The translations under genes were made by a program, and so were the position numbers. A stretch of 64,000 nt of DNA from Sophora flavescens (taxonomy: Eukaryota > Streptophyta > Magnoliopsida > Fabales > Fabaceae): positions 39,662-103,661 of the forward strand of contig JAUPTC010000095.1 of NCBI GenBank assembly GCA_030762895.1, given 5' to 3'. Numbering within the stretch: position 1 is the first letter of the stretch; every line of letters starts with the position of its first letter. Below the pieces are notes generated by a model that saw only the letters and a list, made by a program, of their open reading frames with translations, had not been told where the DNA came from and searched no databases. Below are positions 49,345 through 59,469 of the stretch, one piece after another.

Positions 49345-49528
49345 AATCAATAATGAATAGAGGGGAATGAACAGGATCTTGAATTTTGTGGTCTAGGATC
49401 TTGAAATAGAGGGGATTTGGCACCTCCCAAATATAGACGCCATTCTCCAGTTGATGTCGTGTAATGGATTCCCCTATGCGTGAATCCCATGCCTCTGATT
49501 GAGTTGGACATAGCTTGAACAACCACAT
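49345..49528 (-). pseudogene. Endogenous geminivirus C3 (replication enhancer), N-terminal part
   Basis: The minus-strand frame from 49528 contains DSRIGESITRHQLENGVYIW, then EVPNPLYFKI, the well-conserved start of begomovirus C3/REn. It ends where viral homology stops, around 49345, and the frame then runs into the inverted left-arm sequence. Only about 60 of the usual ~134 residues remain. Confidence 0.8.
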
Positions 49529-49574
49529 GGGAAGTCGATTCTAACTCTTCTCGACTTCTTTTTCTTCGCTGCAT
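49347..49574 (-). pseudogene. Endogenous geminivirus C2 (TrAP) fragment
   Basis: A frame overlapping C3 contains GFTHRGIHYTTSTGEWRLYL, matching the zinc-finger to C-terminal region of C2. The basic stretch MQRRKRSR at 49574 sits near its N-terminal side. Cysteines of the finger are in a neighbouring frame, so the copy is frameshifted. C2 is a transcriptional activator/silencing suppressor in the virus. Confidence 0.65.
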
Positions 49575-49584
49575 TATGTTGTGG

Positions 49585-49716
49585 TTTGATAGAGGGTAGT
49601 CGATGAACTCGAATTGAGCATTATGGATGGTCGGTTTAGAGCCCTTCATTTTCATCCTTATCGAGGAAGGCTTTATAGCTGGACCCCTCACCATGATTGC
49701 GGCCGCGATTGCCGGG
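49585..49716 (-). pseudogene. Endogenous geminivirus Rep, C-terminal fragment
   Basis: On the minus strand, directly after the LTR-A insertion, one frame reads GSSYKAFLDKDEN and another IHNAQFEF. Both belong to the C-terminal part of Rep, with a frameshift between them. It is the continuation of the helicase fragment at 51064-51468. Confidence 0.75.
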
Positions 49717-51058
49717 TGATGAGCCTCTGGTTGACTGGTTTTATAACTGGTAAAGACCATGGCTTTGTGCTAATTTTATATCATTTTCGCCCAAATTAGA
49801 CTTGATTGTCTTTAAGCAGCATTTTGAGTCTATAAAGTATTTTTAAGTTAATTTAGTTGATTTAGAGTTAAATAAAGCACTTATGTTATTTTTTGTTTCG
49901 GAGGTAAATAAAAGAAATAAATCTGGAGTTCTTCGCCTCGCGAGAGTCGTCTCGCCTCGCGAACCTGAAGCCTGACTGTGCAGAATTTTCATATTCTCTG
50001 GTTCGCCCCGCGAAGAAGATCTCGCCCCGCGAGTCATCCAACCCTGAAAGTCAGAGCCGGTCACGGCTTGCCCGTGTTGAAGGTCACGGCTGTGGCGGTT
50101 TTGAAGTTGAAGAGTCTCGCCTCGCGGTATTCATTCGCCTCGCTGAGTCCGGGAATTCAGAAAGCATCACGGTTAGGCCACGATTCTCTTCACGGGCGTA
50201 ATAAGAAGACCACTTCCAATTCTCGCCTCGCGAAAATGCATTCGCCTCGCGAGAATACCAAGGTTCTTGACTGTTCACAAGATTCGCGTCGCGAGATAGG
50301 CTTCGTCTCGCGAGAGAGCTTAATTTCCGAATAGTATATAAGCCTGTTTGAGGCGGAAAGCGAAAGGGGGCTAGTGGCTGGCTAGTTTTAGGCAGTAGTA
50401 GTAGTTCCAGTAGTTTATTTTCTTTTGTGTTTATTTCTGTAATGGAGAGCTAGTCTCCTAGATTAATCTACTGTGATTAGTTTCCATTACCACACTTGAG
50501 GTTATGTAATTCCTGTTTTGTCTGCTTTTCTCTTTTCAATACTATGCTATATATTTCTGTTTGCTTAATTCGGGGAGTGTATAGTGTTGTATTGATTTAT
50601 TTCAGTGATATCATGTTCCTATAATTAATCGCGTTTGCTTAATTCGCGTATGTTCATTCATTTCGCTTAGTTCATGAGGGCTTAACCCGTTTGCTAATTC
50701 GGGAATAGGAACATATATCTGTAGTAGTAGTTTCACTTGTAAATTGTTGCTACAACCGGGAGGGGATTAGAATCTGCTTAGGGCTTGGATTTATACGAAC
50801 CGATGATAGTGGGAAACCGAGAACAGTAGGTTAATCGTCTTTAGTTTATTTGATAATCTCTTTAACTTCTTTGTTTTATTGCCCTGTTTCTGTTTTTGTT
50901 TCTTTATTTTATTTCAATCCAAACAACCCCCAAAACTGATTTTCTGTTAATAATAGCAACCTAAGAGTCCTTGTAAGACGATATCCGAGTTGTCGCTTCC
51001 CTATCTACATTATTTTGTAAACGCTCGTTCTTTTTGGCGCGTGGCGACAGCGCGATCA
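49717..51058 (+). mobile_element. Solo LTR-A inserted in the geminivirus Rep, CCGGG duplication
   Basis: 1342 bp from TGATGAGCCTCTGG to GCGCGATCA. CCGGG is duplicated exactly at 49712-49716 and 51059-51063. It defines the true ends of LTR family A. It retains the TCGCGAG box array (49930-50310), a TATA box (about 50331) and the GTTTGCTTAATTCG-type repeats. No internal element sequence remains. Confidence 0.92.
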
Positions 51059-51063
51059 CCGGG

Positions 51064-51468
51064 ATACCGTCTTTAATTTGAACTAGTTTCCCGTACTTAC
51101 AGTTTGTTTGCCAGTCCCTCTTGGCCCCAATTATTTCTTTCCAATGCTTTAATTTTAAATAATTGGGAGTGACATCATCGATGACGTTATATTGAGCATC
51201 ATTGTAGTAAACACGTGGATTAAAATCTAGACGTCCACATAAATAATTATGTTTACCCAATGAACGGGCCCACATAGTCTTCCCTGTCCTGCTAGCACCC
51301 TCAATGATTATGCTCTTGGGTATTTCAGGCCGCACAATGGCACAATCTTCAAATAATAAATTGTCACCCAACCATTGTTTCATATCATCTGTTATGGAGA
51401 AAGATGTGAACATGGGAACATATTCTGCTCGTGGTGGAGTGAAAATGCGATCTAAATTACTATTTAGA
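51064..51468 (-). pseudogene. Endogenous geminivirus Rep, helicase (SF3) domain fragment
   Basis: A long clean minus-strand frame has Walker A GASRTGKT followed by MWARSLG, Walker B NVIDD about 30 residues later, and the downstream KLKHWKEIIGAKRDW block. It is the superfamily-3 helicase region of a begomovirus-type Rep. The frame is open up to the LTR-A junction; upstream it is cut by the LINE poly(A). It therefore is not joined to the origin-nicking domain at 53571-53989. Confidence 0.93.
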
Positions 51469-51632
51469 TTTTTTTTTTAATTAAAGAAGTGTGCAAAAGC
51501 ATCACTGCCAAGCAAGACATCCCAGCTAGGCTGGCACCTCAAGCAAAGCCAATCATTTGCAGCACACCCAATTTATTGATAAGGAAACAAGGAAAACAGA
51601 AGCGTGGGGGGGCATCAGCCTGACCCACAAAG

Positions 51633-52055
51633 CTAAGCAAATCTAAAAGTAGGAAGACTCATCCTATTTCTGCCAAAATCCTCTAATAAGAAGGAGGGCA
51701 ATGAGCTCCACCAACAAAAACCATCAAGACGCAAACCAAAATTGGCTAGCTTGTCAGCACAAGCATTACCCTCCCTATACAAATGAGAGCAAAAAAAGGA
51801 CATATCCCTAGTAAGAGCAATACAGTTTAGCCACCTATTCCTAAGTTGCCAAGGGACCAAACCATTAGAGTTGAAGGCATTGACTACTAAAGAGGAGTCA
51901 CATTCTAACCAAAGCTGCTTCCAACCATTCTTGTGAGCCGGTTCAATGGCAATAATAGCTCCAAGTAATTCAGCATGGAAAGCAAGCGAGACACCAACAT
52001 TTAGAGCAAAGCAGCCAAGAAAAGAAGCATTTACCCTCCGAAAATACCACCACAA
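51633..52055 (-). pseudogene. LINE RNase H-like domain
   Basis: The 140-codon frame contains AELLGAIIAIE, WLECDSSLVVNAF and VHLYREGN-type HLYREGNACADKLANFG. These are the E, D and final D landmarks of the plant LINE RNase H (RVT_3) domain. The N-terminal D-G-A strand is degenerate or in another frame. The start codon is not meaningful for this internal domain. Confidence 0.8.
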
Positions 52056-52193
52056 CCTGCCACACCTGGAGCTCCCTTAGCAGCGCCATCAGTATTTACT
52101 TTAATCCAATTGAATCTAGGGGCAGCCACATAACTGCTTTAATGGATGGGGCCTTCGAAAGGTTAACCTGGATGTTAAATTTCTTAAGGATCA

Positions 52194-52559
52194 TCAACTG
52201 ATGAACATCAGAGGAAAAGGATCCCTTACAAAACCACCCAGCAAAGGAGACATTGGCAGCAATTGCATTGCAAATGGCAGCCACCGAGATTGACTTAGAA
52301 TCAAATCTAATGTTGTTCCTACAATACCAAATGCCCCAAAGAGAGTAAGCAGATTGCGAGATAAAATTACCTCTTTAACCTGAGGGCACCATCCTTGGTT
52401 TAAAATTGAGAGGAGAGAATGGATTGAAATAGTGTCAAGGTGGCAACCAAGGCAGCAACTCAACCACATCCAAACTCTACCAGCAAAGGGGCAGGAAAGA
52501 AAGAGATGGTCCGAAGTCTCATAACTACTGACCACAAAGGGAACACATGGAGACAACAA
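52194..52559 (-). pseudogene. LINE zf-RVT (zinc-binding) region
   Basis: DHLFLSCPFAGRVWMWL matches the H-L-F-x-x-C-x-x-x-x-x-x-W block between reverse transcriptase and RNase H of plant LINEs. The preceding Cys pair is visible (CVPFVVSSYET). A frameshift follows at about 52300. Confidence 0.75.
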
Positions 52560-52801
52560 TGCATCCTCTAGACCGAGAGATGATCATCCGTTGGGACTTT
52601 GTTGTGGAGCAACCTCCCGGGAGGAGAAAGGATTTTGAAGGGGAATTGTCTTTGACCATATCAACTTCCCCGGGGGCAAGAGGACCTATCCGGATTTAAA
52701 TAACTATAAGCTTCCCTTGCGAGAAAGGCAGCGAGTCGAGTGCTTCCAAACCAAAGATCGGGTGACTCGAGAACAAGGAATAATCACTTTACCAATTTCA
52801 T

Positions 52802-53451
52802 CTATAACTGGGAAACACGAGAGTAAGCTCTTGAGGATACACCATTTCCCATCCACGATGAAATCACTAACTGAGGAGAAAGGGAATTATGCGGGAAGGC
52901 GGGAATATTCATCATGTCAACAATTGGTTTAGATAGCCAAGAGTCACACCAAAAGTTAATGCTTCTTCCATCTCCTAAAAGCCAAGAGACATTATCAAGA
53001 CAGTGGAGAGGAACCCCTTTTAAACCGGACCAAATTGAGGAGGAAATGTTGTAGTTAATGAAGGATGCATTCTTGAGCACTCTAGGCCGAAGAAGGATAG
53101 ACCAATCCAAGTCCGAGGAAATCAACTCCCAACCAACGCTTAAGCATGAAGGCTTCATTAATAGATCTAAAGGACCTCGGTCCAAGGCCACCTTCAATGA
53201 ATGGGACTGACAAACCTTTTTCCAAGCAACCGTGCAAATCTTCCTAGACTCAATGTTACCGGCCCAAATAAAGTTTCTAATATCTTTGGTCTAGAAGCTT
53301 GAGGAGGGCAAGGGGCCAATAATACACCTGGAAAGAGTAAATCAAAGAGCTTTGGACAACGAGACTTTACCAATTCAACACGACCCATGATAGAGAGCAT
53401 ACTACCCTTCCAAGATGAGAGCTTTGTTTTAATCATGTCCACCAAAGGCAT
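52802..53451 (-). pseudogene. LINE reverse transcriptase C-terminal (thumb) region
   Basis: Frames 53451-53194 and 53197-52802 hold KLSSWKGSMLSIMGRVELVK, then GLGPRS-type remnants, then WLLGDGRSINFWCDSWL. These are standard successive blocks after the palm domain of plant L1 elements. Catalytic palm motifs (including Y/FADD) are absent because of the 5' truncation. Confidence 0.8.
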
Positions 53452-53570
53452 GAAGTAGGCTTTCTTAGGTTTCCCTTTGAAAATGGGAACACTATTTAGA
53501 TTATGAAACCGTAAAACAAATGATTTAGGATCTAGCTCCTTAATGACATTTAATGCCTCGCGTTTATTAC

Positions 53571-53989
53571 GGAGTTCAATGCTTTTGCATATACCTCCTG
53601 TATTGATTGTTGACCACCACGAGCACTTCTAGCATCTATCCGGAATTCTCCCACCTCCACGAATACCCCTTCCTTTTCGATATATTGTTTAACATCCGAA
53701 CTTGATTTAGCTCCCTGAATGTTCGGATGGAAATGTCTTGAACTAGTTGAGGATACCAGGTTGAAGAATCTTGGATTCTTGCGGTAGAACTTTCCTTTGA
53801 TCCGGATGAGAACTTGGAGATGAGGGTTCCCATCTTCGTGGTGTTCTTAGCGGACACCTAAATGAATTTTTTGTTGGTATGCCGTAGGTTTTGTAATTGG
53901 GAAATAGCGTCCGAAGGAGACAATGAACAATGTGGATAAGTAATAAAAAAAAAATTAGCATAAACCCTGAACCTATTAGGTGGTGCCAT
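53571..53989 (-). pseudogene. Endogenous geminivirus Rep N-terminal domain (right copy)
   Basis: Mirror of 48908-49327. The start ATG is at 53989, and the conserved SARGGQQSIQ block is at about 53590-53640. C4 overlaps as the frame 53833-53636, beginning MGTLISKF. The copy ends at GCATTGAACTCCG, where the LINE is inserted; the helicase part continues beyond the LINE at 51468. Frameshifts differ from those in the left copy. Confidence 0.85.
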
Positions 53990-54147
53990 GTGGCGAGACT
54001 TAATCGGTGTAATGCAGAGAACACAAAAACTCTAAATGAATCGATGGATGGTGTCCTATATATACTCGAGACACCAATGGAATTATTGTGAATACTAGAA
54101 CTCCTATATTGGGCATTGGGCCTAAAAGCCACTTTGAAGCCCAATGT

Positions 54148-54178
54148 GGCTATCCGTTATAATATTCTGGGATGGCTG
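54148..54178 (+). other. Degenerate geminivirus origin stem-loop (right copy)
   Basis: GGCTATCC and GGATGGC flank TAATATTCT (54160-54168). The nonanucleotide has lost the terminal AC and the stem has mismatches, unlike the intact left copy. Confidence 0.75.
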
Positions 54179-54188
54179 CCCCCAATTA

Positions 54189-54980
54189 TGTGGGCTCCAC
54201 CACTATCAATTGTCGGAGTGCGAAAAAGGAGAAACAAAAGGGAATGCATTTCCTGCCAGTCAATCAGGTGTTGCATACAGAGCTTAGGTAACCCGCTTCA
54301 CCCATTAAATTCGAAATTTGAATTTGGAAATCAATAATGGGGATTAAACTGGACATTGGTCCGGGTACAAATGCCCCGACAACCCCTCTGAGGCAGATAT
54401 CCATTGGCATAACCGAGGTTGGATCTATTCAGGATCTCATCGATTGACCGCCCCCAACTGTGTGGGCCCCACCACTATCAATTATGCAGTACGGAAAAGG
54501 AAAAACAAAAGGGAAAGCATTTCCTTCGAGTCAATCAGGTGTTGGATACAAAGCTTAGATAACTGCTCCACCACTTTAAATTCGAATTTGGAAATCAATA
54601 ATGGGGATTAAAGTGGAGATTGGTCCCGATTCATATGCCCTGGCAGCCACTTTTGAGGCCAGATATCCATTGGCATAACCGAGGTTGGATCTAGTCGAGG
54701 ATTTCATCGATTGGCCGCTGACTATGTGGGCCCCACCACTTATCAATTGTCGGAGTGCGGAAAAGGAAAAACAAAAGGGAAAGCATTTCCTGCCGAGTCA
54801 ATCAGTGTTGGATACCAAGCTTAGATAACCCGCTCCACCCTTTAAATTGAAATTCGAATTTGGAAATCAATAATGGGGATTAAAGTGGAGATTGGTCCGA
54901 TTCATGTGTGCCCGGGCAGACCTTTTGATGCAGATATCCATTGGCATAACAGGGGTTGGATCTAGTCGGGGATCTCATCG
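54189..54980. repeat. Tandem amplification of geminivirus intergenic/5' virion-sense unit (3 copies, about 265 bp)
   Basis: Units start at GGGCYCCACCACT.ATCAAT at about 54189, 54463 and 54726. Each runs through ACAAAAGGGAAAGCATTTCC, AATTTGGAAATCAATAATGG, GGAGATTGGTCC and CCATTGGCATAACCGAGGTT. The left arm has a single copy (48545-48720). The units do not include the stem-loop, and the expansion is confined to the right arm. Confidence 0.85.
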
Positions 54981-55280
54981 ATTGGATCAATGCCTTACAA
55001 GAGGAGTCTTCCACGATATTTCGGGGTATCCAAGAAACCTCGAGCCAAGGGGGTTCAAATCGATCCACAAATCCCGGGTTCAACACAAGGGTTCAACGAG
55101 CGAGTGGTATTGAGAAGGCGGCCCATTAAAGTTCAAGCCCAACAATTTAGACGAGGATCCACTTATTGACACTACGATTGGTGTAAGTGTATATGTATGG
55201 CATGTGAGTAATATCCCTTTAGGGTTACACCCTATCAGAGGCATGTGAGTAATATTTACGGGTTGGAAGCTTGCACATAT
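54892..55280 (+). pseudogene. Virion-sense geminivirus frame (right copy), unassigned
   Basis: Counterpart of 48165-48552. The frame 54892-55113 covers part, then shifts. It contains SHRLDQCLTRGVFHD and GYPRNLEPRGFKS. No coat-protein motif was recognised. Confidence 0.4.
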
Positions 55281-56322
55281 TTTTGAAAAACCCTGTTTTT
55301 AATACTTCGGACACGAGATCCATTTTCAATTTTTTGTGAGACCAATGGGTTTTGAAATCATACCTTCTATTTCTTCTCATCGGAGGTATTCTTTTTCCCA
55401 CCGTTGCCTCTTCTTGCTCGAACTTCTACAAATCCTTCATATTCATAGCTTTCTTCCTCTTTGACTTCTTGGTAGATAAGGCTGGTGGGTATTTTGTGTA
55501 ATAGGTTTTTTTTGTGCATTTGTCATTTCCTTTCTTCAGTTCTCAAAAGAGATTTTAGGGTTTTTAATCTTTGGGGGTTTGTTGGAGAGGAAGAGAAAGA
55601 GAAGCACCAGGTTTCTCGGTGGGAAGGGGAAGCCGCATGCGACATGGTGTAGTTTTTTGTTTGATAAGAAGGAGAAGTAACTATTTTTAGGGTTTTTAAG
55701 TATGCCTTCTAATGTTTTGCTTCTCCATTGTATTTTTATTTTATTTCCATTTTTGTCGCATCTGTTACATCGATAGCTTAAGAATATAACAAGTCAAAGT
55801 TGTGTTTCTAAAGATGCGGGTTCATGATCAAGCTATTTGATCCAACATTTGGAGCCACAATGACAACTGGATGGTCTCCGAGGATGATGGGGGCACAAAA
55901 TAAAGTAGATATATAATTTAATACGTTGTGTTGTTTCTTATAAGATTCCACATTTTTGGAGTCTGAGTGGTTATGATTTTGATGAATTTCAGGTTTCTTA
56001 GCTATTTAATGGTGTTCTCTGTGTTCCTACAAACAATTTGGGTGACAATAATGGTATACTTTGTGAGTTTAAGAATTTGTAACAAATTAATCTGAAATTG
56101 TCTATTTCATTAAGTTGGCTAGGGGTTTGTAAAGGGATTAAATGAGCAAAATCACTGTTACTTTTATTCCATGTATTATGCTCAGTTTATTGTGATGGAT
56201 ACGATGAGTGTGTGTAACTAGAAACTAAGGCGTTAGAAATTGAGTTTTTTTTTCCCAGAAAACATCTTTATATAGTAATAAAAAAATTAAAAGTACAATT
56301 AAATTTAAATGTGCTCTAAAGA

Positions 56323-56915
56323 ACATTAGTAATTTAAAAATATATAGGAATCATTTATTGAAAAAGGGTAACTTTTAAATATACATTAATTTGAATATAC
56401 CAGTTTTCAATATAATTTTTGCTTGTTTTTAAAATAAATTTTTAAATAAACATACACTAGTCACCATTTACGTTTAATAAATAAAATTTTGACATTCACT
56501 CAAGTTACAAAGGAGTTAGGCGGAGAGAATTTGAATCACGCCTCAATGAACTAATTATTATTTAAGGATAATTTGTTTTATGAAAATTCCTTTATGTTGA
56601 TTTTCACTTACCAAGAAATACAGTCTCTGTTCACGTTTGATTATAATAAGGATTGCTCTCTAGCGAATTTTTTAAAAATCTAATTACAAAATAAATGAAC
56701 CCTTTCAATTATTTTTTATTTAGAAAAGGTAGTACATTACTTGTTGTGATCGAAATTGCGGCGAGGACGGCAAGGTGGTGTCATGGATGGTAGCGAGCCT
56801 GAAGCTTGTTGGAGATGGTAATGGATGGCATGGTTACTATATATTCTTGCTTTGGGTTCGAGGAAGGCCTTGGACGGTGGCGGCTGCGAGCTCACTGCAT
56901 TGGCATTGAAATAAT
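56323..56915. repeat. Duplicated segment, partner of 9515-10400, truncated by CACTA
   Basis: Same order of shared blocks as the left copy but without the Stowaway-like MITE; the empty TA is at 56398-56399. It ends in AAT (56913-56915), the target duplication of the CACTA element. Confidence 0.8.
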
Positions 56916-56929
56916 CACTAGTGGAAAAT

Positions 56930-57200
56930 ATACATTAGGCGGTAAAGGTTTACGTCGATTAACCAAAAGCTAGGCGTTAAAAAAGGAGGCGGTGGCGATT
57001 TTGTAAATATCGAGACTTCATTAATTCAATTTTAACGTCGGTTGTTTTAATGGTGGCGTTAAAAGTGAAGTGACTCACTTGCGTCGGTTCAATAAAAAAG
57101 CGGCGTTAACAATGAACATTTTAACGTTTCTATAAAGAAGCCGGCGTTAGCGATAAGTCACTTCACTTTTAACGTCAATCCTTACATCAGGCGTTAAAGG
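56930..57200. repeat. Left subterminal repeats of the CACTA element
   Basis: Alternating GGCGTTAA and TTAACGTCGGTT units, some in inverted pairs. They are probable transposase-binding sites. Confidence 0.75.
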
Positions 57201-57457
57201 TTATTTTAATAATTTTTTTTATCTAGTATATGATCCCTTCCTCATTGCCTTCCTCAAAGTTTCGATTTCACATGAATTGCTTTGATGTTTTGTGTTTGTT
57301 TTGAAAACTATAAGTTGAATCAATAACCCAAACCGGATCTCATTCATGAAGTGTAATAGGGTCTGAGGAAGATTGACGGGGTTTAAAATCCTATAAAAGT
57401 TACATTGAAAGGGTTTAAAATCCTAAACATTAAAGCTACATCCCATCAGAGAGTTTT

Positions 57458-57649
57458 ATGAAATATGCCAAAGGGAAAACTATACTCCGAAGACCTCAGA
57501 AAACTGGGGGGCATGAGAGAGCTCAAGAGAGAAGCAAAAATAGGTGCACTAGATCTGTTTCAAGCAAAGGCAGTGGTTCCAGAGACTTCCAAGACGGTCA
57601 TTTGCTGCCAAAGCTGAGGTTTTGGAGCTGTGACCCCAGAGGCACCTGA
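57458..57649 (+). other. Short open frame in the CACTA left region, not recognised
   Basis: 63 codons beginning MKYAKGKT, very rich in Arg, Lys, Gly and Ser. No domain seen. It lies before the duplicated 310-bp block and may be a first-exon relic or chance. Confidence 0.15.
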
Positions 57650-57714
57650 TTAGCCCTCCAGCAGCTGATTCTCCGGAAAGTGATAAGGTGAGCAACTCAC
57701 ATAATGTAGTTTAC

Positions 57715-58035
57715 TCAAACTTATCACCCATGTAATGTAATTTACTCAAACTCAGAAGTTGTTTGACCATTAAGACAAAGACCTTTGAGTCTAGGAATAG
57801 GAAGAAAGAGTGATGAAGTTAATCTCACCGGTGAATATATTGTGAAGCAGAAAATTAAAAGGATGGAAGGAAGCTATTTATAGGAGCAGGGGATGAAGTT
57901 ACTAAGCTATTCTAATTTTCTTGAAAACTTACCTATAAACTTAATGCTCATTAAGATGATTGAGTTACAAGGTGCATGGGTAAGTAGCACAGTATAGTCA
58001 AAGGAATGAATGTTTTTGCAGATATCTATACACTT
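57715..58035. repeat. 310-bp direct repeat inside the CACTA, copy 1
   Basis: Repeats at 58905-59215 with strings such as GAAGTTGTTTGACCATTAAG, GGAAGCTATTTATAGGAGCA and CTTAATGCTCATTAAGA. Both end at the start of an AACGTC repeat block. CTATTTATAGG could be a TATA box. Confidence 0.8.
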
Positions 58036-58330
58036 TTAACGTCAGTTTTTTAAAAAAACTGACGTTAAAAGTGTTTTTAAAATAAAAAATATTTATTGTT
58101 AGCGTCGAGTTTTTATACACCGGCGTTAAAAGTTTTATTTTTACTTGACTAAATAAATAGGCGGCGTAAATAATCCTATATATTATAAGCGTGGAGAATG
58201 AATATTGGAAATAATGTAATTAATATCACGGGAACTTAGCGGTCATAAATTAAGTTGGCGTTAAAAATGAGGTGGTGGCAGTTTGTAAACTATTTGCGTC
58301 GATTCTATAAATAAGCGTAAGTAATTATGA
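58020..58330. repeat. Internal ACGTC repeat block 1 of the CACTA
   Basis: Contains a near-perfect hairpin TTTTAACGTCAGTTTTTT/AAAAAACTGACGTTAAAA (about 58035-58070) and further GGCGTTAA units. It follows the first 310-bp repeat. Confidence 0.75.
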
Positions 58331-58904
58331 AACTCATTTCATTGGTTGTCATGTCCCTGTTGTCCCTCTTAGCATAGATCACTCCATATAGTCTTGCAGT
58401 TTATTTCTAAACCTTTTTTTATACAAGTTTATTTTTAATTTTTATTAATTAGCTTGAATTAGTAAACAAATTCTCGTGCAAATTAAAATAAATAAACACT
58501 TAACATAAAACAAGTTATATGTATAATCAAATCGTATGACATTGAAGCGATTCATAAGTTAAAATTACATGATTAAAAGATAAAAAATTTCTGTAACATA
58601 GCCCTAAAATATAAAAAAGTTTCTGCATCAACATCATTTTCTTCTCGGTCCATTTGTCATCGAAACTCCAATGGATGCATCACCTCCCTCACTTGAATTC
58701 CATGATGCAAAGTAAATCCTCGGTCACTAGCGAAAGCAAAGTGAAATGGATGTTTGCATCTTTCTTCTTCGATGGAGTTCCTTGATGCATCATCTTGAAT
58801 CCACAATCACTTGCTTCAAAGCAAAGTGAAAGGGATGACCGGGGATGAAATAAAGTTAGAGAATCACATTACGTGATTCACCCAACCTTGATATCCATGT
58901 AATG
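58331..58904. other. CACTA interior between repeat blocks, no gene seen
   Basis: AT-rich DNA, then a GC-richer stretch with paired repeats of GATGCA(T/A)CA and AGCAAAGTGAAA(T/G)GGATG near 58730 and 58815. No coding frame supported. Confidence 0.5.
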
Positions 58905-59215
58905 TGATTTACTCAAACTCGAAGTTGTTTGACCATTAAGACAAAGACCTTTGAGTCTAGGAATAGGAAGAAAGAGTGATGAAGTTAATCTCACAAGCGA
59001 AATATATCGATGACGAGAAAATTAATTAAAAGGATGGAAGGAAGCTATTTATAGGAGCAGTGGATGAAGTTACTAAGTTATTCTGATTTTCTTGAAAACT
59101 TATCTATAAACTTAATGCTCATTAAGAGGATTAGGTACAAAGGTGAATGGGTAAGTAGACACGGTAGTCAAAGGAATGAATGTTTTTTGCAGAAACTAAT
59201 AAACTTTTAACGTCC
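58905..59215. repeat. 310-bp direct repeat inside the CACTA, copy 2
   Basis: Partner of 57715-58035. Followed, like copy 1, by an ACGTC repeat block (59195-59440). Confidence 0.8.
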
Positions 59216-59469
59216 GTTGTGTAATACAAGCCGACATAAGAAGTTGTGGGTGTTTTTAACGTCGGTTTCTTAATACAACTTCGTTAAATATATGACCTTT
59301 AAGTCGATTTTTACTAACAACCCGGCGTAATAAGTGTGAGGGTTTTTAACGTCGGTTTATTAATGCAAGCGGCGTTAAATATATGATCTTCAACTTTCGG
59401 TTTTTACCAAAAGCGGCGTAAAATGTTGTTTTATTTTAATTATAACGTTTACCCCCACCCGCCTTCTCC

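Larger units (their letters stand above)
51469..53570 (-). mobile_element. 5'-truncated LINE (plant L1-type) inserted in Rep
   Basis: Minus-strand coding order is reverse-transcriptase end, zf-RVT region, RNase H, then a poly(A) tail seen as T-run 51469-51478. The left edge is at the Rep helicase fragment and the right edge at GGAGTTCAATGC of Rep. Only about 2.1 kb of a typical 5-7 kb element is present, so it is a truncated insertion. Many frameshifts separate the pieces. A target duplication was not resolved. Confidence 0.85.
53571..56322. repeat. Right arm of large inverted repeat
   Basis: Inverted partner of 47206-49327, about 600 bp longer because of the tandem units at 54189-54980. Viral sequence extends to about 55320 and mirrored non-viral flank to about 56322, where the sequence changes to the segment shared with 9515-10400. 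Confidence 0.85.

Noticed and set aside
48165..56322. A functional, replication-competent integrated virus
   Set aside because: Rep is split by a LINE and an LTR, frames are shifted, C3 is truncated, the virion-sense genes are unrecognisable, and the right origin is mutated.
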